Shown here: piece after piece, positions 1 through 9,201 of the stretch | Numbering within the stretch: position 1 is the first letter of the stretch | How the letters are laid out: each line of letters starts with the position of its first letter | Assembly (NCBI RefSeq): GCF_029854705.2 | Contig: NZ_CP139035.1 | Coordinates: 124,001 to 188,000, forward strand | Direction: 5' to 3' | Source of the DNA: Akkermansia sp. N21116 | GTDB lineage: Bacteria; Verrucomicrobiota; Verrucomicrobiia; Verrucomicrobiales; Akkermansiaceae | Length of the DNA stretch: 64,000 bases | Program-made: the position numbers and the translations under genes | The notes under the pieces: model-generated | Database searches by the model: none | The model's input: only the letters and a program-made list of their open reading frames with translations | Told to the model about the DNA's origin: nothing

Positions 1-364
1 TCTGCTTGATTCTGAAATGGCGGTCTAATAACGAAGCCCGGTCCACGACGGCATCCAGGCGGGATACCTCCAGTTTTTCCATGGTGCCAGCACCTTGTAC
101 AATGAATGAATCCGTTCCGACACTGGCCCCGCCCCAATTGAGAGGAGTGATCTCTACACTTTCAGCCTTGAGAGCTTTGGCTGCCTGTTGTTCCATTTTG
201 TGACGAAAGTCGTCGCTGCCCAGATAGGAACCGATCCAGAAATAGGCCCCTACGAGGAAAAGAATCAATATACCTCCAAAAGAGATACATGAAACGAGAA
301 AGATTCTCTTCCACGACCTTCCACGCGATGAATATCGCCTGCTTCTACGACCCGGCCTGCTCAT
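1..364 (-). CDS. N-terminal fragment of a membrane-anchored protein (continues past the window edge)
   Basis: An open frame on the minus strand runs off position 1, so only about 121 residues are visible. It begins with a basic, Arg/Ser-rich cytoplasmic head, then one strong transmembrane helix (around residues 22-43, rich in Ile, Leu, Phe and Val), then a soluble region. The part after the helix contains WGGASVGTDSF, which resembles the start of AsmA-like or DUF748-type envelope proteins, but too little is visible to assign a family. An ATG two codons further upstream (ending at 370) is also possible. It is divergent from the ABC transporter gene that starts at 525. Confidence 0.6.
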   Translation of the reverse strand, partial: MSRPGRRSRRYSSRGRSWKRIFLVSCISFGGILILFLVGAYFWIGSYLGSDDFRHKMEQQAAKALKAESVEITPLNWGGASVGTDSFIVQGAGTMEKLEVSRLDAVVDRASLLDRHFRIKQ

Positions 365-524
365 GCCCATATCCTTACAATACAAATCCTCCCGGCTCAA
401 GAGTGTTTATGGAAAGTTTAAAGAAATACATGTCGTCAATCTGATTCACGCAATTAGTCTCGACTTCCCCTCATTTCAGGCGTTACATTCTGCAAGCATA
501 TTGCCACCTTTTCCTTCATCGATT

Positions 525-2333
525 ATGCTCAAAGCACAAGATATTTCATTTGAGGTTGATTCCCACGGAGAACCTCTGGTTCTTCTGAATAAAATCAATT
601 TTGAAATTCCAGCCGGGCATTTTATGGCAATCGTCGGTACGTCGGGTTGTGGTAAAACGACCCTCTTAAAAACAATCGCCGGCATGAATTTGGAAACGGA
701 CGGGTCGTTTTTCTGGAAAGGCCGCGACTTATCCGAAGAAGACTTCGATCCATCGGAAATCGGTTACGTTCCTCAATTCAGCATTGCCTACGACCAGCTC
801 ACCGTCGATGAAAACATCGAAAGCGCCGCACGCCTCCGCGTTAAGTTTCCCCATCTTGAAGACATGGACGAACGGATCGACACCGTTCTGGAGGAAACCG
901 GTCTCTCTTCCATCGCAGACCGGCGCGTTAAAATCCTCTCCGGCGGACAGAAGCGGCGCCTTGCCCTGGCCATGGAGCTCGTCTCCCAACCCCAGCTCCT
1001 GCTTTGCGACGAAGTCACCTCCGGTCTGGACCCTCAGTCGGAACAGGAAATCGTCGCCCTCCTGCGCGACATTGCCCACAAACAAGGCAGAATCGTCATC
1101 TCCGTCACGCACAGCCTCGCCAACCTTAACGATTACGACTCCGTCCTCGTCCTCCACCAGGGCAATGTCGCCTACCACGGATCGCCTCGCGGACTCGCCC
1201 ACTACTTCGGCGTCACAAACCCGGTGGCCGTCTACCGGAAACTAGCCGTCCAATCCGGTGAAAAATGGGGCAAATCCTGGAACAAGCACAAAGATTCCTA
1301 TTACGAGAAAACGGAAAAGGAACGCATCAAAAAAGTCGCTGTCGGAGAAATTCTCATCCAGGATAACAATAGCGGGATCATCGAAGAAAACAAGACACCC
1401 ACTACCCCCATCCGCGATCCAAACGATCCCGATACCGACACAAGCGAATTGTCCGATAATGAGGATGAAAATGAAGTGGATTCCCCGGGTCTCATCAGCC
1501 AGTTTCTCACCCTGCTGGGCAGACGCTGGAAAATCTTCTTCCGCGACAGAACGCAGCTGACCCTCCAGCTCGCCATGATCATCCTCTTCCCTCTCATGGT
1601 CGCTCTCTTCTCCTCCAAGGGACAGGACCCCATCAATAAATACAGCGCCCAGAGGGATCAGAACATCATCACTGAAATCCAGCAAAAAGTCGCCATCGAA
1701 CAGAATCAGGTCAAAGTCGGTTCCGCCGTTTCCGGGATCATCATGTTCGAAGTCATCCTCCTCGGTCTCATGGGATCCAACAATGCCGCCCGGGAAATCG
1801 CCGGAGAACGCCCCATCATGGAGAAAGAGAAATACGCCGGAATGAAGCCCGGGGCCTATCTCCTCAGCAAACTTGCCTTCCTCGTCTGCCTCATAGCCGT
1901 CCAGTCCCTGTGGATGTTCGGATTTGTCGAATATTTCTGGGCATTCCGCGGAGACACGCTGACACACATGGTTTTCCTCCTGTTAGCCAACGCGGCCATG
2001 ACGGCAACCTGCCTGGGTATCTCCGCCCTGTCCAAATCTCCCGACCAGTCCTCCCTGCTCAGCATCTATCTGGTAGGGTTCCAGCTCCCCCTGTCCGGAG
2101 CCGTCCTTGCCCTGCCGACCCAATTCGAGCAAATCATCCGTCCGTTCATCTCGGCCTATTGGGCGTGGTCCGGCAGCATCTCCAGCCTGGAACCCTACGT
2201 GTACAATGCCGTCAAAGTCGTTGTCGACACGACACTGTCCCCAGCCAATCTTTGCTACGGAGTCCTCTCCATCCATATCCTGGTCGGCATTATCGCCACC
2301 TATGTCGGCGTCAAACATTCACAATGGGACTAG
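525..2333 (+). CDS. ABC transporter, ATPase fused to ABC-2 type permease
   Basis: About 602 residues in one chain: an N-terminal nucleotide-binding domain and a C-terminal membrane domain, the half-transporter layout of ABCG-type and similar bacterial exporters. Walker A is GTSGCGKTT (residues 38-46), the signature LSGGQ lies at 138-142, Walker B LLLCDE at 158-163 and the switch His at about 196. A charged linker rich in Asp/Glu (about 260-325) precedes five or six hydrophobic segments from about residue 340. The frame is open further upstream to 363, but those residues do not look like an ABC domain, so the ATG at 525 (MLKAQDISF) was chosen. The substrate is unknown. Two exported proteins follow on the same strand. 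Confidence 0.85.
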   Translation: MLKAQDISFEVDSHGEPLVLLNKINFEIPAGHFMAIVGTSGCGKTTLLKTIAGMNLETDGSFFWKGRDLSEEDFDPSEIGYVPQFSIAYDQLTVDENIESAARLRVKFPHLEDMDERIDTVLEETGLSSIADRRVKILSGGQKRRLALAMELVSQPQLLLCDEVTSGLDPQSEQEIVALLRDIAHKQGRIVISVTHSLANLNDYDSVLVLHQGNVAYHGSPRGLAHYFGVTNPVAVYRKLAVQSGEKWGKSWNKHKDSYYEKTEKERIKKVAVGEILIQDNNSGIIEENKTPTTPIRDPNDPDTDTSELSDNEDENEVDSPGLISQFLTLLGRRWKIFFRDRTQLTLQLAMIILFPLMVALFSSKGQDPINKYSAQRDQNIITEIQQKVAIEQNQVKVGSAVSGIIMFEVILLGLMGSNNAAREIAGERPIMEKEKYAGMKPGAYLLSKLAFLVCLIAVQSLWMFGFVEYFWAFRGDTLTHMVFLLLANAAMTATCLGISALSKSPDQSSLLSIYLVGFQLPLSGAVLALPTQFEQIIRPFISAYWAWSGSISSLEPYVYNAVKVVVDTTLSPANLCYGVLSIHILVGIIATYVGVKHSQWD

Positions 2334-2459
2334 CCGGACCGATCCCGGACACCCCGTTTCTTCCTATTCCAGCCAAGTGAAAATCATAGACATCAGGTAA
2401 AAATCTGCTTGGCTGGACGCCTCTATTCCTTCATTCTAGATAACTGAAATCCCCCCATC

Positions 2460-2879
2460 ATGGCCAGACGCGCATCCAAAAAGAACAATTCTCCTTCGAC
2501 TCTGATCGCCATTGCCGCCGGCATCCTGGCACTCATCGTCGCAGTCTCCCTCCTGTCGGGAGGCTCCGGTCAGGACAAAAGGAGTAACGAACTGGAATTG
2601 CCTCTCGAAGACTACCTCACTCGCGGTTCCCTCCTGCGCGACAACAAGTATGCCATCCAAGGAAAAGTGGAAGAGCGATTCCCCGGGGATTCGGGAGAAA
2701 TGATTTCCCTCCTCGTCAAACGCGGAAACATGGAAAAAAGAATTCCCATCATCGTCCCTCAAGATAAAAAAACGATCAACATCGAGCGCGAACAGGAATA
2801 CCGCTTCACAGTACGCGTCTCCAACATTCAGGACAATAAGGGGGTCCTGGTCGTCGAATCCATGAGCCCCTGCAAATAA
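2460..2879 (+). CDS. Small membrane-anchored protein of unknown function
   Basis: 139 residues. A basic N-terminus (MARRASKKN) is followed by a single transmembrane helix at about residues 14-33 and then a mostly beta-predicted soluble domain with the stretch KYAIQGKVEERFPGD. The pattern of short strands suggests a small OB-like or similar beta-barrel domain outside the cytoplasm, but this is only an impression. The next gene starts 16 bp downstream, so the two are probably co-transcribed. No family was recognised. Confidence 0.7.
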   Translation: MARRASKKNNSPSTLIAIAAGILALIVAVSLLSGGSGQDKRSNELELPLEDYLTRGSLLRDNKYAIQGKVEERFPGDSGEMISLLVKRGNMEKRIPIIVPQDKKTINIEREQEYRFTVRVSNIQDNKGVLVVESMSPCK

Positions 2880-2895
2880 CCTCCCCTCTGCAGCC

Positions 2896-4770
2896 ATGAA
2901 ACAACTTCTTCTTCCCGCCTTGGTTCTTGGTCTTTACCTCACCCACCTGTCGCCAGCGCAAGTTTATACTCCACCGCCTGCCCAGGCGCCTACTCCCGCC
3001 AAACAAGGAGCGGCCTCACAACAACAGCCCCCGGCTTCCGGACAGCAGCAACAGGGACAGTCCGGAGATAATCCTCTGCTGGGCAATGAACTCCCCTTTG
3101 TCAACCCGCAGGATGAAACCGTCACTTTAAATGGACAAACCATCCCCCTCGGAGACAACCGCATCCTTGGAGCGCGCTTTGAAAAATACCTCAATGAACC
3201 GGAGGATTCATCGGAAGAAGCCAAGGAATACTACGCGACCATCGATGAAATACTGAAACTTCTGAATCCGAAAAACACGGATCCTATGACACTCAGTAAA
3301 ACCGTAGGCCTGCTGGCTCGCGCCGCCAACTATCCCGGAGATGCCAAAATCAGCGATACCCTCGCCCAAGTCATTTTCACGTCGGTACTGTCCAGAAAAG
3401 GCCGCGAGGCCAAAAGAGCTACTATCGCAGCCATGGAAAAGGAAAGCGACCAACTCGCCAACCGCCTGAGCAGGCTTGGCGATGCCGACCCGATTGAACG
3501 CAACAAGCAAGATATCAAAATCCGAGTTGCCAGCGCCGCCTTCAACAGATCAGACCCCAAATTCGTACATCTGCAAGCCCGCCAGGCGGAACTTGCGGCC
3601 CTTCGCAAGCGCTTTGAAGGAGAAGCCTCTATCTCTCTGTTGGAAGCCAAGGTTCTCTACCAGGCCGCACTCGTCCAGCTCTTCTACCAAAGACGCTTCC
3701 AGCACGTCATCATCGGCACGCGCGTCTACAACCGCATCTTCACCGATGGAGACAGCAAGCTCCGTATCGAAAAAGGATCTGCCGCATCCAAAATCTTCGG
3801 CGAAAACTTCGGCATGCCACCCACCATCGCCACACTGGACGCCTTGGCCAACGAAGCCGTCAGAGATGTCGAACGCCACATGAAAGCCATTGATTACCAA
3901 GTCGAGCAAAAAGAGCTCGTCGGTGCAGGCAAGAGACTTTCAGAGGCGTTCCTTCTGGGGGAATTCATGCCACCCATCGCCACCTTCCCCCGCGAGAAAA
4001 AGCGCCAGATACACAAAGTCCTCCGCTCCGGCTACAAACTGTACAGTGCCATGGCTGCCAAGGATTATGAAGAAGCAGACAACCTTGTGAAGGAAATCAG
4101 CGCCGAAGCTTCCGACTTTGACGCCTCCAAAGCCCGCTCCATCATCGCCGGCTACACCCGAGCCAGCGACCTCCACCTCTTCAAAGCCAAACAGGCCCTT
4201 GTCAAACAAGACCAGGAAACAATGGATGAAGAAGTCAAGCAAGCCATGGAAATCTGGCCACGCAATCCCAAGCTCAACGACTTGGAAAAAGTCATGGTCG
4301 CCACCAGCGACGTCGTCGTCGCCAAGCAGGACTTCGAGCGTCACCTGGCCGAACGAAACTACCGGCAGATCTTCCGGGAACAATACCGTTTCGCCCCTGT
4401 CGTCCAAGGGGATGAAAAACTCGAAGACGCCTTCAAGCAAATCATCACCAATATCACAAGAATCGAAACCGCTATCGCCAAAGCAGACGAATTCACCAAG
4501 ATGGGACAAGAAAACGCTGCATGGGAAGAACTCAAAACCATGCGCGACCTCCCCACATTCTCCCAAGATCCCGAACTCGGTAAAAAAATCGAAGATCTCA
4601 TGCCCAAAGTCAGCGACCTCACCTCCTCCCTCGACAAGGCTCGGAGGCTGGAAGACATGAACGAAACCGGTTCCGCCCTCGCCTGGTACCTCCAGGCTCG
4701 TTCCATCTATCCCAACTCCAAATTCGCCAAAGAAGGCATTGACCGCCTCCTCGCCAAAGTGCTGCAATAG
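2896..4770 (+). CDS. Exported helical (TPR-like) protein of unknown function
   Basis: 624 residues with a clear signal peptide (MKQLLLPALVLGLYLTHLSPAQ). A low-complexity Pro/Gln/Ala-rich linker follows (about residues 22-55), then a long, almost entirely helical body with regularly spaced Ala, Leu and Tyr typical of TPR-like solenoids. The last 100 residues (ETGSALAWYLQARSIYPNSKFA) look like a TPR pair. It most likely acts in the periplasm as a scaffold. It lies directly after the small membrane protein and before the promoter of rpsB. No enzyme motif is visible. Confidence 0.75.
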   Translation: MKQLLLPALVLGLYLTHLSPAQVYTPPPAQAPTPAKQGAASQQQPPASGQQQQGQSGDNPLLGNELPFVNPQDETVTLNGQTIPLGDNRILGARFEKYLNEPEDSSEEAKEYYATIDEILKLLNPKNTDPMTLSKTVGLLARAANYPGDAKISDTLAQVIFTSVLSRKGREAKRATIAAMEKESDQLANRLSRLGDADPIERNKQDIKIRVASAAFNRSDPKFVHLQARQAELAALRKRFEGEASISLLEAKVLYQAALVQLFYQRRFQHVIIGTRVYNRIFTDGDSKLRIEKGSAASKIFGENFGMPPTIATLDALANEAVRDVERHMKAIDYQVEQKELVGAGKRLSEAFLLGEFMPPIATFPREKKRQIHKVLRSGYKLYSAMAAKDYEEADNLVKEISAEASDFDASKARSIIAGYTRASDLHLFKAKQALVKQDQETMDEEVKQAMEIWPRNPKLNDLEKVMVATSDVVVAKQDFERHLAERNYRQIFREQYRFAPVVQGDEKLEDAFKQIITNITRIETAIAKADEFTKMGQENAAWEELKTMRDLPTFSQDPELGKKIEDLMPKVSDLTSSLDKARRLEDMNETGSALAWYLQARSIYPNSKFAKEGIDRLLAKVLQ

Positions 4771-4842
4771 CCCCGGATGACAAAAACCAGCCGGGTAAAG
4801 ATATTTTTCTTCATGCTCAATCTCCGGCGTGAGATTTACGCT

Positions 4843-4871
4843 TTGACAAAAAAACAAACAGGACGTATACT
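4843..4871 (+). promoter_or_regulatory. Sigma-70 type promoter of rpsB-tsf
   Basis: TTGACA at 4843-4848 and TATACT at 4866-4871 are separated by 17 bp. This is the closest match to the housekeeping promoter consensus in the window and fits strong expression of the ribosomal operon. It predicts a leader of about 105 nt before the rpsB start. Confidence 0.8.
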
Positions 4872-4877
4872 TCTCTT

Positions 4878-4984
4878 CCCCATTCCATATCGCCGCATCA
4901 TAACAACGGAGACCGGGGAAACAACGCGGCGGGATCTCCAACAAACATAGCGTCTCCCTGCTTAAGGAAGAACAACATACACAT
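4878..4984 (+). promoter_or_regulatory. rpsB leader with mutually exclusive hairpins (possible autoregulation)
   Basis: In the predicted 5' leader, GGAGAC at 4908-4913 can pair through GGAGA with TCTCC at 4935-4939, or through all six bases with GTCTCC at 4952-4957, just before the Shine-Dalgarno-like AAGGA near 4964. Two competing pairings next to the ribosome site suggest translational control. S2-mediated autoregulation of rpsB is known in other bacteria; its use here is inference. Confidence 0.35.
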
Positions 4985-5686
4985 ATGATTAATGATCTGA
5001 TCAACCAGATGGTAGAAGCCGGCGTTCACTACGGACACCAAACCCGCAAGTGGCACCCCAGCATGAAGAAGTACCTCCTGAAGGACAAAGCTGGCATCCA
5101 CCTGATCAACCTCGAAGAAACTGAAAAGTGCCTCGACAAGGCCGCCGCTTTCCTCGCCGACCTCGCCGGACGCAACCGCAAGATTCTCTTCGTCGGCTGC
5201 AAGCGCCAAGCTCAGGAAGCCGTCCGCGAAGCTGCTGAAGCTACCGGACAATACTACGTCAACTACCGCTGGTTGGGCGGCATGCTCACCAACATGACCA
5301 CCATCCGCAAGAGCATCGAACGCCTCGCCTACCTTGAAACCATTGAGAAGGCTCCGGAATACAAGAGCATGTCCAAGAAGGAACTTGCCGCTCTCGACCG
5401 CGAACGCCAGAAGCTCGAACGCAACCTTCAGGGTATCCGTAACATGGGAGGCAAGCCCGATGCCATGGTTGCCGTCGGAGCCGATCATGAAGACATCGCC
5501 ATCCGCGAAGCACATCGTCTGAATATCCCCGTCGTCGCCATGGTTGACACCAATGCCGACCCGAACGGAATCGACTTCCCGATTCCCGCCAACGACGACG
5601 CCGTCCGCTCCATCCGCCTCATCCTCCAGAGCCTCGTCAAGACCATTAACGAAGCCAAAGGAGTCAAGGCCGAAGCACAAGCTTAA
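4985..5686 (+). CDS. rpsB: 30S ribosomal protein S2
   Basis: 233 residues, the usual length. The N-terminal block (AGVHYGHQTRKWHPSMKKYL), YRWLGGMLTN near residue 95 and the central PDAMVAVGADHE segment are hallmarks of S2. It is the first gene of the usual bacterial rpsB-tsf pair, with tsf starting 27 bp later. Expression comes from the TTGACA/TATACT promoter and a leader of about 105 nt. Codon use is strongly biased, as expected for a highly expressed gene. Confidence 0.98.
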   Translation: MINDLINQMVEAGVHYGHQTRKWHPSMKKYLLKDKAGIHLINLEETEKCLDKAAAFLADLAGRNRKILFVGCKRQAQEAVREAAEATGQYYVNYRWLGGMLTNMTTIRKSIERLAYLETIEKAPEYKSMSKKELAALDRERQKLERNLQGIRNMGGKPDAMVAVGADHEDIAIREAHRLNIPVVAMVDTNADPNGIDFPIPANDDAVRSIRLILQSLVKTINEAKGVKAEAQA

Positions 5687-5713
5687 TTCAACCGGAACAA
5701 CACCTCTACATTT

Positions 5714-6592
5714 ATGGCAGAAATCACTGCAGCTCTCGTCAAACAACTCCGCGATAAAACAAACGCGGGCATGATGGATTGCAAAAAAGCTCTGGCGGAA
5801 ACAAACGGCGACCTCGAAGAAGCCGTTCTCTACCTCCGTGAAAAAGGCATCGCCAAAGCAGCCGCCAAGGCTGACCGCGCCGCCAATCAAGGCATCATCG
5901 CCGCTCGCATCAGCGCTTGCGGATGTGACGGCATCCTCGTCGAAGTCAACTGCGAAACCGACTTCGTCGCCAAGAACGAAAACTTCCAGAACTTCGTCAA
6001 CACGGTTGCCGACACCCTGCTCGCCTCCGATGCCAAGGATCTGGATTCCGCTCTCAAAGTGACGATCAACGGCAGCACGATGGAAGACTTCATCAAAGCT
6101 AAAGTCATCGAAATCGGAGAAAACATGATGCTCCGCAAGTTCTCCCGCCTCAGCGTGGCGGAAGGCGCCAACGGAGCCATCACCTCCTACATCCACATGG
6201 GAGGCAAAGTAGGCGTGCTCCTGAGCATCGCTACGGGCAAAGCCGAAACAGTCAAGGAAGCAACCTTCCAGACTCTCATCAAGGATATTACCCTTCACAT
6301 TGCCGCCGCAGCCCCGCGCAGCCTTTCTTCCGCCGATCTGGATCCTTCCTTCATCGAAGAAGAACAGGAAATCGCCAAGAAGCAGCTCATCGAAGAAGGC
6401 AAGCCGGAACACCTGCTTGAAAAAATCCTTCCCGGTAAACTTAAGGCTCTTTACGCCCAGTCCTGCCTCCTCAATCAAGGATTCGTCAAGGATCCCAACG
6501 TCACCATCGAAAATCTGGTCAAAGATACGGCCAAATCCTTGGGCGACACGATTGAAGTCGTTGCCTTCTCCCGCTTCCAGCTGGGTATCTAA
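5714..6592 (+). CDS. tsf: Translation elongation factor Ts
   Basis: 292 residues. The N-terminal UBA-like domain carries the family signature (LRDKTNAGMMDCKKAL), followed by the paired EF-Ts dimerisation domains with VEVNCETDFVAKN and the C-terminal LLNQGFVKDPNVTIE segment. It recycles EF-Tu by nucleotide exchange. It is co-transcribed with rpsB and followed by a strong intrinsic terminator at 6620-6658. Confidence 0.98.
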   Translation: MAEITAALVKQLRDKTNAGMMDCKKALAETNGDLEEAVLYLREKGIAKAAAKADRAANQGIIAARISACGCDGILVEVNCETDFVAKNENFQNFVNTVADTLLASDAKDLDSALKVTINGSTMEDFIKAKVIEIGENMMLRKFSRLSVAEGANGAITSYIHMGGKVGVLLSIATGKAETVKEATFQTLIKDITLHIAAAAPRSLSSADLDPSFIEEEQEIAKKQLIEEGKPEHLLEKILPGKLKALYAQSCLLNQGFVKDPNVTIENLVKDTAKSLGDTIEVVAFSRFQLGI

Positions 6593-6619
6593 AAGGTAAC
6601 ATACCTACCTTCATAATTC

Positions 6620-6658
6620 AAAAGGGTTGTTCCGCACTCGCAGGAACAACCCTTTTTT
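6620..6658. terminator. Bidirectional intrinsic terminator
   Basis: A perfect 14-bp stem (AAAAGGGTTGTTCC at 6620-6633 with its complement at 6643-6656) and a 9-nt loop. A T run follows on the plus strand and A residues precede it on the left. It sits between convergent tsf and the acetyltransferase gene and can serve both. Confidence 0.92.
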
Positions 6659-6688
6659 GTCAACAAACATCGGCAAAAGAAAAACAGT

Positions 6689-7102
6689 TTATTGGCGATT
6701 GCCGAAATTACACAACTGCATGGCGACACCATCCGCCATGACCTGGAAACCGTGCCTTTCATAGAAAGCGGCATTCCGGCTTTCTTCCGGCATAATCTCA
6801 ATGTAAAGGTAGTCCTTGTACTTCTCTTTGACCATTTCAATCATCTTGCCGGCAATACCCTGTCCCTGGTAATCCGGACGAACCAAAACATAGTGCATGT
6901 ACGCCACCATTTCGCTGTCATCCAGAAGCCGTACCAAACCCACCAACTGATTCCCATCCCATGCCGTCACAACAGTGGATGAGTTCATCAAAGCCTTGTA
7001 CAAACGGGATGGGTATTGCCCGGAAACCCACCCCACGGATAAGAAGAGTTCCTGGATATCCGCCTGAATAAATGTCTTTTCTTCTGTGTAGGAAATGGCC
7101 AT
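6689..7102 (-). CDS. GNAT-family N-acetyltransferase
   Basis: 137 residues, a single GNAT domain. The acetyl-CoA binding motif appears as VRPDYQGQGIAGKMIE (about residues 74-89), preceded by the strand LVGLVRLLDD and followed by YIEIMPEESRNAAFYERHGF, typical of the C-terminal half of the fold. The substrate cannot be told from sequence. It converges on tsf and shares its terminator. The ATG start at 7102 matches the fold's first strand. Confidence 0.85.
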   Translation of the reverse strand: MAISYTEEKTFIQADIQELFLSVGWVSGQYPSRLYKALMNSSTVVTAWDGNQLVGLVRLLDDSEMVAYMHYVLVRPDYQGQGIAGKMIEMVKEKYKDYLYIEIMPEESRNAAFYERHGFQVMADGVAMQLCNFGNRQ

Positions 7103-7256
7103 TGGAATAATAATGTTATTTTACACCACGACGGTGAAATTGGAACCCTTCCTCTTGTTCAGGAATTTGTCAATAAGTCATAAGAGCAAAACGTTGAGAA
7201 TAAAAGGTCGTTTTTCGAGAACATTCAAAAATATCCTGTTCAAGCAAGAAGGAGTC

Positions 7257-9047
7257 TTACTTGACGGGAGTCAGCGTAATTTCACGGATGTTAGCAACAC
7301 CGGGAGCGGGTTTGCCGTCGGCTTTAAGGCTCAAAGTAGATTTCCCTGCCGGAAGAGTAACGATACCGGGAGACACCGATTTGAAATTTTGCCACGTCCC
7401 CGAGCCTTCAACCTTCCAGACGAGGGAGGAGTTCCCCGGCGTTACAGTTATCTTCACCGGCAGTCCTGCTGACTTGTCTTCACAAGCATAGGTGATGTCT
7501 ACCTTGTATTTCCCTGCTTTACCGGCACTCAACTTCCAGGAAAGAACTGCATCCGGATCCGTCCAAAAACCGACATGAGTCTTGCCGCCCGCCGTTTCAA
7601 GCTGCTGACCGGCTCCCAGAACTGCCATATCCGGTTCCAAAACAAAACCGTCTTTACCCCCCATCACAGCATCAATGACATGTCCCCGTCCCACGAGTTT
7701 GACGACCGTAGCGGAAGGAACGGGAGTTACTCCCGAGAGATCAAGCTCCACCCCTGTCGCGGAACTCTTGACAGGAACCTTTTTACCATCCGCCAAGGCG
7801 GAAGCCGATAATGTCCCCTCGGCACTGAAAGGCAGGTTCAACTTCCCGTTTGCAGGGATTTCGTACACGATTAAATACAAGATATCTCCCTTCTGTGTCA
7901 CCACTCCCCAAGGGAACGAGCGCTTGAAAGGATTAGCCGTTGTATCGTAAATGGCTTCTCCGTTCATCTTCATCCAGTCACCAATAGCCTTGAACGATCT
8001 GATTGTCTCGTCCGGCAACGAACCATCGGCACGCGGCCCGATGTTCAAGAGGAAATTGCCTCCCTTGCTGACCGTATCGGCCAAGCCCCGGATCAGCGTA
8101 TCATTCGATTTCCAATTGTGGTTATGTTCAGCATAACCCCAGGTACCGTTGAGCGTCATGCACACTTCCCAATCGCCTTCAATTCCTTGCGGCGGGATAT
8201 GCTGTTCAGGAGTCGTGAAATCTCCTTTTTCGCTCGTTGTCACCACCAGTGGCCCATTGGTGTTATGGGAAGCATACAGACGGTTATTGCAAATAATACC
8301 CGGTTGTTTTTCATGAACCTTCCGGAGCAATTCGGTCGCACGCCAAGCCTTGTCGCCGTCAAACTGGTTGGAACTGAAGTCCCACCACATGATGTCAATC
8401 TTGCCGTAATTGGAAAGCAATTCATCGACCTGACCATGAAGGAAGTCCTGGTACTTGGAATGATCGGGATTCGCATGAACCGGCAATTTTTTGTTATTCT
8501 CGGGGTAGGGAAGCCCCTGGGCCTGGCGCCAGTCGTAATCCGGATGGTGCCAGTCAATCACGGAGTGGTAGAAGCCGGCCTTGAGCCCATCGGCCTTGCA
8601 GGCATCCACGTATTCCCGGACGATATCGAAATCTGCCACTTTTTTACTATTGAAGTCCGTTAACTTGGAGTCGAACAGAGCAAAACCTTCATGGTGCTTG
8701 CTGGTCAGGACGACGTACTTGCAACCGGCCTGCCGGGCAAGATCTACCCACTGCTTCACGCAACCCTTTTGAGGCTTAAAAAGAGGTTCCGTCAACTTGG
8801 CATACCGATCGCTATCCGTTCCGGAATACGACTGAATCCATTCGGCTCCTCCTCCATATTTTTTACCGTCGAGCTGGCCCGCCAAACCGGAATAAAGCCC
8901 ATAATGAATAAACATGCCAAATTTGGCATTGCGCCACCACTGCATGCGGGCATCTCTCTGCTCCTTGGTTTCGGCGGCATCGCTGCGGGCAACACCTACG
9001 CAGATGCAACCCAGAGCTAAAATTGAAACAATACGGGTGAATTTCAT
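7257..9047 (-). CDS. Exported alpha-L-fucosidase (GH29)
   Basis: About 596 residues from the ATG at 9047, which gives a proper signal peptide (MKFTRIVSILALGCICVGVA); the frame is open 13 codons further. The GH29 domain shows WWRNAKFGMFIHYGLYS, SKHHEGFALFDS, and KIDIMWWDFSS, whose Asp is the expected nucleophile. It removes terminal fucose from glycans such as mucin or host oligosaccharides. The C-terminal 130 residues (DAVLSWKLSAGKAGKYKVDI onwards) form a beta-rich accessory, probably carbohydrate-binding, module. Divergent from the HEXXH protein gene. Confidence 0.93.
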   Translation of the reverse strand: MKFTRIVSILALGCICVGVARSDAAETKEQRDARMQWWRNAKFGMFIHYGLYSGLAGQLDGKKYGGGAEWIQSYSGTDSDRYAKLTEPLFKPQKGCVKQWVDLARQAGCKYVVLTSKHHEGFALFDSKLTDFNSKKVADFDIVREYVDACKADGLKAGFYHSVIDWHHPDYDWRQAQGLPYPENNKKLPVHANPDHSKYQDFLHGQVDELLSNYGKIDIMWWDFSSNQFDGDKAWRATELLRKVHEKQPGIICNNRLYASHNTNGPLVVTTSEKGDFTTPEQHIPPQGIEGDWEVCMTLNGTWGYAEHNHNWKSNDTLIRGLADTVSKGGNFLLNIGPRADGSLPDETIRSFKAIGDWMKMNGEAIYDTTANPFKRSFPWGVVTQKGDILYLIVYEIPANGKLNLPFSAEGTLSASALADGKKVPVKSSATGVELDLSGVTPVPSATVVKLVGRGHVIDAVMGGKDGFVLEPDMAVLGAGQQLETAGGKTHVGFWTDPDAVLSWKLSAGKAGKYKVDITYACEDKSAGLPVKITVTPGNSSLVWKVEGSGTWQNFKSVSPGIVTLPAGKSTLSLKADGKPAPGVANIREITLTPVK

Positions 9048-9164
9048 ACGGAATGATCTTATTCCAGCATTCCTGTATGTCAACATAGGCCTCCCGCTTC
9101 TGCTCTTTTCCCCGAAACAAACATTATTTCCGTTCTCTTTTTACAATATCTCCGGGCTTGATTC

Positions 9165-9193
9165 TTGACCGTTCATTCCATTTACCACACAAT
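9165..9193 (+). promoter_or_regulatory. Candidate promoter immediately upstream of the HEXXH protein gene
   Basis: TTGACC at 9165-9170, a 17-bp spacer and CACAAT at 9188-9193. The GTG start codon lies only 8 nt further on, which would give an almost leaderless transcript. The same geometry occurs before floA and pyrD. Confidence 0.45.
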
Positions 9194-9201
9194 CCGGAAT
9201 T

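Noticed and set aside
4898-6478. Long open frame of 526 codons on the minus strand
   Set aside because: It lies opposite rpsB and tsf; its composition is what strong codon bias in those genes produces, and it has no recognisable domain.
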